DNA from: Coriobacteriales bacterium
GTDB lineage: Bacteria > Actinomycetota > Coriobacteriia > Coriobacteriales > UBA8131
Reading direction: 5' to 3'
NCBI GenBank assembly: GCA_031277035.1
Contig: JAISLY010000035.1
Coordinates: 1-44,069, forward strand
Length of the DNA: 44,069 bases
Shown here: positions 1 through 7,306 of the stretch, piece after piece
How the letters are laid out: each line of letters begins with the position of its first letter
Position numbering within the stretch: the stretch's first letter is position 1
Notes under the pieces: model-generated
The model's input: the letters and a program-made list of their open reading frames with translations, nothing else
Database searches by the model: none
Told to the model about the DNA's origin: nothing
Program-made: the position numbers and the translations under genes

Positions 1-492
1 CATCATCAAGAGAAGGATTTGCGCAAATCAATCATAAGCCATTTCAAAGACTTCATATTGGAGTTCGGGAAGGAGTTTGCGTACCTCGGTGATGAATACC
101 GCGTGCAGGTCGGCAACACAGATTTTTGGCTTGACCTCCTCTTTTTCAATCGGGAGCTCCAATGCCTTGTCGCAATCGAACTCAAGGTTGAGCGCTTTAA
201 GCCGGAGTATCTTGGACAATTGGAATTCTACTTGGAGGCGCTTGACAGGGACGTCAAGCTACCGCACGAGAATCCCAGCGTCGGACTCGTACTATGTGCG
301 GCAAAGGATGATGCGGTAGTCGAATATGCCCTCAGTCGAAGTATGTCGCCCGCGCTGGTGGCAGAGTACCAGCTGCATTTGCCGGACAAAGCCCTCCTCG
401 AAAACAAGCTGAAGGAGCTGGCCGAATACGCAGATGTAGATGCTGGCGAGGATGTCGACACCTCAAAACTCTCTATGACGACGGGGCAATAA
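1..492 (+). CDS. PDDEXK nuclease domain protein, DUF1016/YhcG type (5' end outside window)
   Basis: The reading frame is open from base 1, so the gene starts before the window and only the C-terminal part is seen. A TTG at 19 could be mistaken for a start, but the codons before it continue the same protein. The visible part fits the C-terminal nuclease-like domain of the DUF1016 (YhcG) family, with the segments FAYLGDEYRV, DFWLDLLFFN and LVAIELKVERFKPEYLGQLE. The D...xD and E-L-K residues match the PD-(D/E)xK core. Family members are often found near restriction-modification or mobile genes, and their function is poorly defined. No partner gene is visible here. The assignment to family is firm; nuclease activity is inferred from the fold. 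Confidence 0.85.
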   Translation, partial: HHQEKDLRKSIISHFKDFILEFGKEFAYLGDEYRVQVGNTDFWLDLLFFNRELQCLVAIELKVERFKPEYLGQLEFYLEALDRDVKLPHENPSVGLVLCAAKDDAVVEYALSRSMSPALVAEYQLHLPDKALLENKLKELAEYADVDAGEDVDTSKLSMTTGQ

Positions 493-561
493 CCGAGGAT
501 TCAGTTGTTAGGAGTTACTTAATAACTGCCGCAGATGGCAAGAGGTGCCGTGCAAAGCACT

Positions 562-590
562 ACACAAGGGGGACGGTCTCTTTTGTGTCC
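562..590. repeat. REP-like element, short degenerate copy
   Basis: ACACAA at 562-567 pairs with TTGTGT near 583-588, enclosing GGGGGACGGTCTC. The core resembles the GGGGACGGTTC core of the two larger hairpins at 28164-28267 and 30906-31009. It lies in the 190-base gap between the DUF1016 gene and the converging flavoprotein gene, where it could help end transcription. The rest of that gap (493-683) holds no gene I can support, only a short direct repeat of AGGGGTCGCG near 616 and 637. Confidence 0.5.
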
Positions 591-683
591 AGGAGAAGCC
601 GCGTGCGCTGCCTTAGAGGGGTCGCGCCACTCAGGAGGGGTCGCGCGGGCTGCGCTGCGGCCCCTCCGGGCAAAGAAAGCGAC

Positions 684-2330
684 TCAGTACGTGACGCCCG
701 CGGCGGAAAGGCCGGCGAGATAGCCGGTGACCGCAGCGCGCCCCAGGCTCATGCCTGGAATGACCATCGGGTGCTCAAGACCGCCGAACCAGTTGCCGGA
801 ATTGTTGCCGGCAGCCCACAGGCCCGGGATAACGGCGCCGCTGTCGTCAAGAACCTCCATGTTCTCGTTAATGACAAGACCGCCGAGAGAACACAGCAGC
901 GAGGGCTTGCGCAAAATGGCATGGAAGGGAGCTTTGACGATGGCGGTCAGACGCGCGGCCTGCTTGCCAAAGTCCTCATCCACACCAAGCTCGACGAGCT
1001 CGTTATAGCGGGCGACCGTCGCGACCAGCGCATCGGCCGGAACGTTCATCTGCGCGGCCAGATCCTCGATTGTATCCGCACTGAGAACAAGGCCTTCCTC
1101 AATCTGGGGCTGGATGAAGGCCATGCCAAAACCGGGGAATGGGCCGTTTTTGTTGTTTCCCTCGCCCATCTTGCCGGCTTCGACGTCAGCCGCAAAGTTA
1201 TCATCGAAAACCTGATAGTGCATAAACTCAGGCTGATTCATGGCCTGGGCGTATATCTGTCCGTAGGAGCAATCCTCATTGCAGAAGCGCTCGCCGTTAA
1301 AGTTGACCCACAGCCAGGGGCAGCCGGAGCCGGCTACGCTTGGAGCAGGCGGCAGGGCCGGGTCGTAGTGGATATTGCCAGCGTGGGGGCCTTTCTGCAT
1401 CTGCGCTCCGACCCACAGTCCCATCAGGTGGCCGTCGCCCTGGTTGCTTTTGGCCATATAGGCGCTCTCAAGACCCTCTACATGCGGCATGTACTCCTTA
1501 CGGAAGTCGGGGTTGTTCCCGTAGTCGCCAGCCGCGAGCACAACGCCCTTTGCGGCGTTGACCTGCACATAGCTTCCATCCTCTTTCTGAGCGACAACAC
1601 CGGTGACCTTACCGCTCTCGTCGACAAGGAGCTGCTTTGCCGGCGTTGAGTAGTAGACCTCGGTACCGTTTGCCTCGGCTGCCTCAAGCTGCAGCTCGCA
1701 GATACGGATTGTGCCACCGGAGCCGAGAAAGACGATACCGCCCGAGTAGGCAAAGTTCCAGGGGTCGGGATAGACGACGTTAAATGCGGGGTCGTAGAGA
1801 ATCGGCTGGCTGGCCTCGTCATTGGCGGCAAGCGCAACCATCTCATCGAGGACAGGGCCGCTGAACTCAGCCCAGCGGTGGACGAGTTTGCGGTCGGAGC
1901 GATACTCGCTCTCGCGCATCCAGCGGTTGATCTCCTCCTCGACATCCCAATCCTGCCCGGCGTCCTTCTGCATCTGCGTGCCGTAGGCGCCAAAGCCCAT
2001 GCCGTTGGAGATAACACCGGCCTCCTTTTGCAGCACGATGACCTTTGCGCCATTCTTGGATGCCTGCAAAGCTGCGCTCGAGCCGGCGATGCCGGCACCG
2101 ACGACAACGACGTCCGCCTCAAGGGTCTCGGCGATCTGATCCGCGCTGATGGGTTCGGGTTTGGCCTTGTAGTCGGTGGCCGCGACAGGCGCGCCGCCAC
2201 CCTCTGCAGGAGCACCGCCCCCTGCCTCTCCGCCGCCACTGGGGCTACAGGCCGCAAGCGCGCCGCTCGCGGCTGCGAGCGTGCCCGTTGCCAGGGCGCC
2301 CTTCAAGAACGATCTGCGATCAAGTTCCAT
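684..2330 (-). CDS. Tat-exported FAD-binding reductase, fumarate reductase flavoprotein-like
   Basis: A flavoprotein of the fumarate/urocanate reductase (FAD_binding_2) group, about 548 residues. The start is the ATG at 2328-2330, preceded by GAGGAGGAAT, rather than the longer open frame. The N-terminus carries a Tat motif (DRRSFLKGA), a hydrophobic stretch, and a possible lipobox (LAAC) followed by a Gly/Ala/Pro-rich linker, so it is probably an exported lipoprotein. The Rossmann motif VVGAGIAGSS follows at about residue 75, and the family motif ERFCNED lies in the middle. No haem-binding CxxCH motif is present, so electrons must come from a separate donor. Such enzymes are multiplied in Eggerthellaceae and reduce enoates or other activated double bonds. 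The substrate cannot be told. It lies about 300 bases downstream of the radical SAM/peptide genes, so co-transcription is uncertain. Confidence 0.9.
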   Translation of the reverse strand: MELDRRSFLKGALATGTLAAASGALAACSPSGGGEAGGGAPAEGGGAPVAATDYKAKPEPISADQIAETLEADVVVVGAGIAGSSAALQASKNGAKVIVLQKEAGVISNGMGFGAYGTQMQKDAGQDWDVEEEINRWMRESEYRSDRKLVHRWAEFSGPVLDEMVALAANDEASQPILYDPAFNVVYPDPWNFAYSGGIVFLGSGGTIRICELQLEAAEANGTEVYYSTPAKQLLVDESGKVTGVVAQKEDGSYVQVNAAKGVVLAAGDYGNNPDFRKEYMPHVEGLESAYMAKSNQGDGHLMGLWVGAQMQKGPHAGNIHYDPALPPAPSVAGSGCPWLWVNFNGERFCNEDCSYGQIYAQAMNQPEFMHYQVFDDNFAADVEAGKMGEGNNKNGPFPGFGMAFIQPQIEEGLVLSADTIEDLAAQMNVPADALVATVARYNELVELGVDEDFGKQAARLTAIVKAPFHAILRKPSLLCSLGGLVINENMEVLDDSGAVIPGLWAAGNNSGNWFGGLEHPMVIPGMSLGRAAVTGYLAGLSAAGVTY

Positions 2331-2420
2331 ATTCCTCCTCCTTCTTGCGTGTCTTTTGAGGCGTCTTCCCACACCTCACTTTGAACGCGTACCCAAAGAT
2401 TGTACCACGTAGACAGGCAG

Positions 2421-2530
2421 CGCCCGGCTGTCGTTGTGCCCGGGCGTCGTTACGCCCGGGCGTCGCCCGGGCGTCGCTGTGCCCGGCTGTCGTTGTTCCC
2501 GGGCGCCGCCCGACTGTCGTTGTCCCCGGG
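2421..2530. repeat. Degenerate GC-rich tandem repeat
   Basis: A run of imperfect units built on CCCGGGCGTCG and CCCGGCTGTCGTTGT lies between the flavoprotein gene and the YGPPPDD peptide gene. It has no convincing coding potential. CCCGGG is self-complementary, so the transcript could fold in several ways. Confidence 0.7.
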
Positions 2531-2567
2531 TGCCAATAGCAACTTGCAAAAGTTGGACGTATTGGCA
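2531..2567. promoter_or_regulatory. Long interrupted palindrome (stem-loop or operator)
   Basis: TGCCAATA at 2531-2538 is complementary to TATTGGCA at 2560-2567. Inside it, CAACTT at 2540-2545 is complementary to AAGTTG at 2550-2555, with a GCAA loop. One side has one unpaired base and the other four. On the minus strand it begins about 60 bases after the stop of the YGPPPDD peptide gene and lies upstream of the flavoprotein. No T-run follows on the minus strand, so a classic terminator is unlikely; an operator or a processing site are alternatives. Confidence 0.5.
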
Positions 2568-2627
2568 GTCTTTGTTTGGTCTAACACCTCAAAGGACATC
2601 GTGCGCTTGATGTTGGATGCAGTCGGC

Positions 2628-2930
2628 TCACGGGCGCTTGCGGCTGAAGCGATAGGCGATAAACGCGACAAGCCCAACAATGAGCGCGACCAGCGCCACA
2701 AACCACACAATCACAAGCAGATGTTCCTGTGGCTGCTCTATCACGCTTTGGATATACCGCAAAAACGCATTCGCTGGCTCGGTTGCGCCAAGCTCCTCCG
2801 GCGTCGGGCCATAGGGCTCCGGAGTCAAAGTGTCATCCGGCGGTGGGCCGTAGAGTTCCTGACCCGGCAGATCATCCGGCGGTGGGCCGTAGAGTGCCTG
2901 CTGTCCAACAGTGCTTACCGTGTTGGCCAT
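2628..2930 (-). CDS. Small membrane peptide with YGPPPDD repeats, candidate radical SAM target
   Basis: A 100-residue protein starting 6 bases after the stop of the radical SAM gene, so the two are almost certainly co-translated. The N-terminal half holds LYGPPPDD twice, 13 residues apart, and a third degenerate copy PYGPTPEE. At DNA level the first two form a 24-base direct repeat at 2833-2856 and 2872-2895. There is no signal peptide. Residues of about 70-92 form one hydrophobic membrane segment, followed by RFSRKRP. By the positive-inside rule the tail is cytosolic and the repeats would face outward. Repeated tyrosine/proline motifs beside a SPASM-type radical SAM enzyme suggest a modified peptide, in the manner of the TIGR04133/TIGR04134 enzyme-lipoprotein pairs as I recall them. 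Modification is inference. The gene itself is well supported by context and composition. Confidence 0.8.
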   Translation of the reverse strand: MANTVSTVGQQALYGPPPDDLPGQELYGPPPDDTLTPEPYGPTPEELGATEPANAFLRYIQSVIEQPQEHLLVIVWFVALVALIVGLVAFIAYRFSRKRP

Positions 2931-2936
2931 GCTTCC

Positions 2937-4157
2937 TCACCGCCCCCTCTCCCGCTCGAAATCAAGCATCTTCTTGATACATTTCCTCTGCGTCCTCGCC
3001 TCAAAGTCAAAAGAATGTCTGCTTCCTCCACGACACGCGTCCCATACGTCGCAGGCATCGCAGAACTCGGAGAACATTATATCCCGGTTCCTGTGAAAGT
3101 GGTATCTGGTATCCCAGACTTCAAGTATGTCGAGATTAATGTCCTGGTCGTATATGTTTCCCTGTATGGTATCGTCGTGAGCGGGTATATTGGGGCAGGC
3201 TGCCACGTCTCCATTGTGGAGAATGGACATGGTCTCCTGGCCAGCAGAGCAATGAAACGGATGATCCCGCACCCGCTGCTCATACTCCCCGAGATGCGAC
3301 GGACAGGCATAGATGATTGGGAGGCGCTCATCGCTATGGCTCACGATGAACTCGAACAGTTCCCGGTGCTGGGCGCCGGTAAGCATCAGGCTCTCATCCG
3401 CTCTGCCAATCGGGTCGGTGGAGGCAAGGCGCCATGACGTCAGGCCGAGCGGAAGAAGGACCGCGTGGAGCGTCTCGAGCTCGTCCATATTATGGGGATT
3501 GACCACCGTCGTTACCTGAATGCGCTTGAACACCCTGTTCTTCGTCATGTTGATAAGATTGGCCATCGTCGTCTCATACGAGCCGGGAGCGTTCCGTTGT
3601 GTGTCATGGGTCGCTCCATAGCCGTCCAGGGACACCGATACCGTGCTCATGCCCGCCTGCGCCAACCGGGCGGCGGTGCCGGGGGACAGCGCAACCCCAT
3701 TGCTTGTCATGCCCCACGTATAGCCAAGCTCCCTGAAGGCCACGTGCATGACCTCGGAAAGGTCTTTGCGCACCAGAGGTTCTCCGCCCGTAATCGCCAG
3801 GAAGGGAAGCGGCCAGCCTCTCGCTTCCAGCCGCCGTTTGAGCAGGTCAAGCACAGCGATAAAGTCAGCGCCCGGTATGTCCTTTGAAGTGGCAGAAGAG
3901 GCATTTGAGCCACAGTGCCTGCAGTATTGATTGCATTGCAGGGTGCATTCCCAGAATAAGGTGCGCAGGGGATAGGGATTCGGATGCGGATTCGGAGGGG
4001 CCGCACTCGGACGGGCCTCACTCGGATGGGCCGCACTCGGACGGGCCGTGCGGTGGTGGGCCGTGCGGTGGTGGGCTGCACGGTTGCTGGCGTCTTTGGT
4101 CGCACGCTTTTCTATATATGCCCTGATAAGGCCATAGCCGGTTTCCCTGAAATCCAT
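2937..4157 (-). CDS. Radical SAM/SPASM protein, TIGR04133-like maturase
   Basis: About 406 residues. After a low-complexity Arg/Ala/His/Pro stretch (roughly residues 18-60), the catalytic core opens with LFWECTLQCNQYCRHCGSNA, holding the CxxxCxxC motif for the [4Fe-4S]-SAM cluster. AITGGEPLVRKD is the usual GGEP motif. The C-terminal SPASM region has C-x12-GxxxxC, then CDACDVWDAC (CxxCx5C) and a late QRKC, for auxiliary clusters. The Cys expected four residues after CDACDVWDAC is Ser. Motifs such as ECTLxCNxxCxHCGS and CRGGS resemble the family TIGR04133 of peptide-modifying enzymes. The next gene, 6 bases on, encodes the YGPPPDD peptide, its likely substrate. An OPT transporter gene lies 38 bases upstream. 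AGGAGG precedes the ATG at 4157. Class assignment is firm; peptide modification is inferred. Confidence 0.9.
   Translation of the reverse strand: MDFRETGYGLIRAYIEKRATKDASNRAAHHRTAHHRTARPSAAHPSEARPSAAPPNPHPNPYPLRTLFWECTLQCNQYCRHCGSNASSATSKDIPGADFIAVLDLLKRRLEARGWPLPFLAITGGEPLVRKDLSEVMHVAFRELGYTWGMTSNGVALSPGTAARLAQAGMSTVSVSLDGYGATHDTQRNAPGSYETTMANLINMTKNRVFKRIQVTTVVNPHNMDELETLHAVLLPLGLTSWRLASTDPIGRADESLMLTGAQHRELFEFIVSHSDERLPIIYACPSHLGEYEQRVRDHPFHCSAGQETMSILHNGDVAACPNIPAHDDTIQGNIYDQDINLDILEVWDTRYHFHRNRDIMFSEFCDACDVWDACRGGSRHSFDFEARTQRKCIKKMLDFERERGR
4001..4085. repeat. 15-base in-frame tandem repeats in the radical SAM gene
   Basis: Units such as ACTCGGACGGGCCGC and CGTGCGGTGGTGGGC repeat in 15-base steps and encode the Arg/Ala/His-rich N-terminal linker. 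The unit length keeps the frame when copies are gained or lost. Confidence 0.75.
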
Positions 4158-4195
4158 CGTGATGTCCCTCCTGCCTCCGTCAGCTTCGCCAGGGC

Positions 4196-5989
4196 TCAGC
4201 CGCCGAGACCCCTGAGAACAGTACCGAGCGCAACGAGTACCCCGGCGGTGGATTCGCCGCCCAGCAGACCGGAGGCAAAAATGAGTCCGCGTCCCGCAGA
4301 GGCCTGTTCGCGCCTGTCTCGCTCATCAGGCGGCAGCTTGGCGCGACAACGTCTGCCTGCGAGGTCGTAGACGACCTTTGCCATCGCACCCAGAAAGGCC
4401 GAAAAGGAGAGGTAGAAGGGCAGATAGATGCCCAATCCGAGCATCATCGCGGGAAGCCCGAGCACGGAAAGGAGCAGGCCGACGCCCAGGCCGATTGCAA
4501 AGGCGGCGGGCGAAGGAATGCCCGAGACCATCGTCGCCACGATGGATGCCTGGGCTGAGACAAAACTGCCCTGCGGGCCAAAGGAGGTTGGCCCAAAGGC
4601 CCGCAGCAAAACGACCATGACAAGCACGGCGACAAGGGCACCGAGCACGGCTCCGATAGCCTGCCCAATCCACTGCGCACGAGGGTCGGTTCCAAGGATG
4701 TGGCCAGCCTTAAAGTCGTTCATCACGTCGCCCGCCAGGCCACAGGCCACCGCAACGATGCCGGCGACGAAGAAAAGTTGCACGAGCGAGGCCGAGGCAA
4801 AAGCCGCAACCGCAAGGAGTACGAGGAGCCCGAATATCTCCATCGGGTCGATTCCGGTCTGCCCGACGCTCTGTGAGCTCATGGCCGTCGTAACCCAGAC
4901 GAGAGCGACAACGACGACTGAGACGAGGGGGCCAAGGCCAAGGAGAAAACAGAGGGCCAGTGCGGCCGAGGCCATGACAAGGGTGACCAGCGCGGCGGTC
5001 GTGCGCGTGCGGAGGCGTGAGGCGGGCGACGGAGAAGGCGCGGCCTGCGCGGAGGGCGCGGAGGGCGCGTCCTCCACAGAAAGCGCGGCCTGCGCGTCCT
5101 CCACAGAAAGTTCGTCCTCCACAGAAGGCGCGTCCTGCGCGTCCTGCGCGGCACCCGCAGAAACGGAGCGCGACGTACCAAAGGGTTGCGGCAATCGCGG
5201 CAGGAGAATCCGTACGATGACGCCAAAGCCCGCACCCATCATCACACCCATGCCCAGACTCGCGGTGATGCCCTGTCCGGTAGCAAGGTCCCACCAACCA
5301 AGGGATATGCCGCCAAACATGATGCCAAAGTTGCCGAGCACGGCACCGATGAACCAGGTTACGACCGCGCCGGTACCAACCAGAAAACCGACGGCCAGCA
5401 GCATCGGCGAGTTATAGATGCCAAAGGCCACGCCGGGGATGGCAAGGTTACCAAAAAACATCGTTGGAATAACGCCCAGCCAGTCTCGCAAAAGCGTGTA
5501 GAGGCCAGCCAGGCCAAGGGAGCCAAAGAGCCTGACGCCCGTGCGCCCGCCGTTCTCGCCAGCAATCAGCGTCTGGGCGGCCGCCTCACCGATGGGAAAG
5601 GGAAGCCCGGCCTTCTCCACAAAATGCCTGCGTAACAAAACCGTGCAGAGCAGTCCAAGGGCAACACCCGTAAGCGCCACGACGAGCATCTGCCACCAGG
5701 AAACCTCCTCAGCGTGCCCGAGCATCCAGATGCCGGGGATGGTAAAGGCCAGACCGCCGGCAACCATGGCACCTGCGGACATGACCGTATGGGTCACATT
5801 TGCCTCGTGCAGATTCGTATGCCCAAGCGCCTTGAGGAAAAACAGCGAGATGATTGCCGCAAAGATAATCGGCCAGGGCAAGGCCCCCATCTTCAATGCG
5901 GTGTAGACTGAGGTCGCTGTGATGAGAATACAGCCCGCGCAGCCGATAACGATGCCGCGTACGGTCAGTTGACCCTTGAGTTGCCGCAT
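4196..5989 (-). CDS. OPT/YSL-family oligopeptide or metal-chelate transporter
   Basis: About 597 residues, of the usual size for prokaryotic OPT-superfamily carriers. The ATG at 5989 (MRQLKGQLTVRG) is preceded by GAGGGAGC and fits the family N-terminus; the longer open frame upstream is not protein-like. The sequence has many membrane segments, with typical segments such as VYTALKMGALPWPII, FPIGEAAAQTLIAG and the paired hydrophobic repeats of the family. A large hydrophilic loop in the middle is a low-complexity SVEDAPSA-type stretch encoded by tandem repeats near 5038-5150. OPT members carry peptides or metal chelates, mostly inward with protons. Position just before a radical SAM enzyme and its candidate peptide suggests a role in moving a peptide, a fragment, or a metal, but nothing in the sequence decides between these. 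Confidence 0.88.
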   Translation of the reverse strand: MRQLKGQLTVRGIVIGCAGCILITATSVYTALKMGALPWPIIFAAIISLFFLKALGHTNLHEANVTHTVMSAGAMVAGGLAFTIPGIWMLGHAEEVSWWQMLVVALTGVALGLLCTVLLRRHFVEKAGLPFPIGEAAAQTLIAGENGGRTGVRLFGSLGLAGLYTLLRDWLGVIPTMFFGNLAIPGVAFGIYNSPMLLAVGFLVGTGAVVTWFIGAVLGNFGIMFGGISLGWWDLATGQGITASLGMGVMMGAGFGVIVRILLPRLPQPFGTSRSVSAGAAQDAQDAPSVEDELSVEDAQAALSVEDAPSAPSAQAAPSPSPASRLRTRTTAALVTLVMASAALALCFLLGLGPLVSVVVVALVWVTTAMSSQSVGQTGIDPMEIFGLLVLLAVAAFASASLVQLFFVAGIVAVACGLAGDVMNDFKAGHILGTDPRAQWIGQAIGAVLGALVAVLVMVVLLRAFGPTSFGPQGSFVSAQASIVATMVSGIPSPAAFAIGLGVGLLLSVLGLPAMMLGLGIYLPFYLSFSAFLGAMAKVVYDLAGRRCRAKLPPDERDRREQASAGRGLIFASGLLGGESTAGVLVALGTVLRGLGG

Positions 5990-6038
5990 GGGGCTCCCTC
6001 GCACGTGTTTTTTTGCCAGACAATGCAGACATCTGAAA

Positions 6039-6052
6039 GTAATACATAGTAC
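6039..6052. promoter_or_regulatory. Imperfect palindrome between divergent OPT and FIST genes
   Basis: GTAATACATAGTAC matches its own reverse complement at 10 of 14 positions (GTAxTA..TAxTAC). It sits in the 105-base gap between the OPT start and the FIST start, in an AT-rich stretch that also holds a run of seven T at 6008-6014. Both promoters should lie here. The site is a weak operator candidate. Confidence 0.3.
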
Positions 6053-6094
6053 ACTAAGAGCCCGAGCATAAAACGGAAACCGAGAGGACATCCG

Positions 6095-7288
6095 ATGAAA
6101 AGCATGACGGTCACCACCTATGAGCTTGACGATGCGGATGCAGCCGTCGAGGAGTTGCTCGCGGGTGTGCGGGCGCGGTTGACGCTGCGCGAAAGTGGGC
6201 TTGGCATCCTGTTCTGTGACGCCGACGCGGACGGCGCGGCCATCTCCGCCGGCCTTCATGCGGCACTTGGCATCCCCGTGGCCGGGTTTACCTCCCTGGC
6301 GACCTTCGACCAGAAGGGCTACCATGAGGGCGCCGTTGTGCTGTCCGTGCTGACAGCCGACGATGTGACCTTTACCGCAGCCGCCTCAAAGCCTTTGACC
6401 AGCGACTACCGTCAGAGGATGATTGAGACCTATGACGCGACGGTGCCCGCAGGCACCTTGCCCGATGAGCATCCGGCGCTCATTTTCTGCTTCGCGCCAA
6501 ACGGCGAGTCCTTTTCCGGCGATAAATATCCGGAGATTGTAAGCGAGGTCGCGGGCGGGGCCCCCATCATCGGCGGGGTCTGCTCCGATGATGGCGATTA
6601 TTCCCGGGCGCGCGTCTTTCTCTCCGGTGAGGAGTACCCCGACTCGCTCGTGCTCGTCAGCCTCTGGGGCAACGTGAGGCCCACCTTCTCAATCCGCCAC
6701 GTCACGTCGCAATTCGCCGAGCGCATTCGTCGCGTCAGTCGCTCACACGGCAACATCGTAAAGCAGGTCGGCGACGAGGACTTTATCACCTACCTTGAAA
6801 GTTTTGGGCTGAATACCCAGGTGGATGACCCCCTGATGGCCTTTATCGCCTATCCGTTGATGCTGACGAGTGAGGACGAGAGCGAGGTGGCCCTGATGCG
6901 GCATATCCTCGACCTGGACCATAAGAACGGGTGGGGAATCATGGTCGGTGACGTGCCCGAAGGAGTTTTGGCCAATGTCTGCCTGATCAGGCCCGACGAT
7001 TTGGAGGATTCTGCCCGCGAGTCGATGGCTGACATGATTGGGGCGCTGAAGGCCACCTCCATCGAGGAGTACGAGTATTCCGCAGTCTTTTGCATCTCCT
7101 GCTGCGGACGTGCGGTAATTCTTGGCAACCATCCCGAGGCCGAAGGACAGGTGCTCGCCGAGGCCCTGCCCGCAGGACTGTCGCTTTCGGGTGCCTACTG
7201 TCTTGGCGAGATATGCCCGTCTCACTACGCCGAAGGTGTGGCCACCAACCGCTTTCATAACTGCTCCTTCGTCTTTTGCGCCATCTGA
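6095..7288 (+). CDS. FIST-domain sensory protein
   Basis: About 397 residues with FIST N (roughly 35-215) and FIST C (roughly 225-370) domains. Supporting segments are LHAALGIPVAGFTSLATF, GAPIIGGVCSDDGDY, NPLMAFIAYP-like DDPLMAFIAYP, and a C-terminal FCISCCGRAVILG followed by LSGAYCLGEICP. FIST domains are sensory modules thought to bind small ligands such as amino acids, often paired with two-component kinases. Here the gene ends 18 bases before a histidine kinase gene that itself has no membrane sensor, so the FIST protein probably provides the input. GAGAGG precedes the ATG at 6095. A second in-frame ATG three codons on is possible. No membrane segments are seen. Confidence 0.88.
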   Translation: MKSMTVTTYELDDADAAVEELLAGVRARLTLRESGLGILFCDADADGAAISAGLHAALGIPVAGFTSLATFDQKGYHEGAVVLSVLTADDVTFTAAASKPLTSDYRQRMIETYDATVPAGTLPDEHPALIFCFAPNGESFSGDKYPEIVSEVAGGAPIIGGVCSDDGDYSRARVFLSGEEYPDSLVLVSLWGNVRPTFSIRHVTSQFAERIRRVSRSHGNIVKQVGDEDFITYLESFGLNTQVDDPLMAFIAYPLMLTSEDESEVALMRHILDLDHKNGWGIMVGDVPEGVLANVCLIRPDDLEDSARESMADMIGALKATSIEEYEYSAVFCISCCGRAVILGNHPEAEGQVLAEALPAGLSLSGAYCLGEICPSHYAEGVATNRFHNCSFVFCAI

Positions 7289-7306
7289 GGGTGTTGAGGC
7301 AACGTC

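Noticed and set aside
585-1649. Long open frame opposite the Tat flavoprotein
   Set aside because: It is the mirror of a GC-rich gene with strong domain motifs on the minus strand; it has no recognisable domain and no good ribosome site.
2421-2530. Repeat array as a CRISPR-like locus
   Set aside because: Units are short, contiguous and degenerate with no unique spacers.
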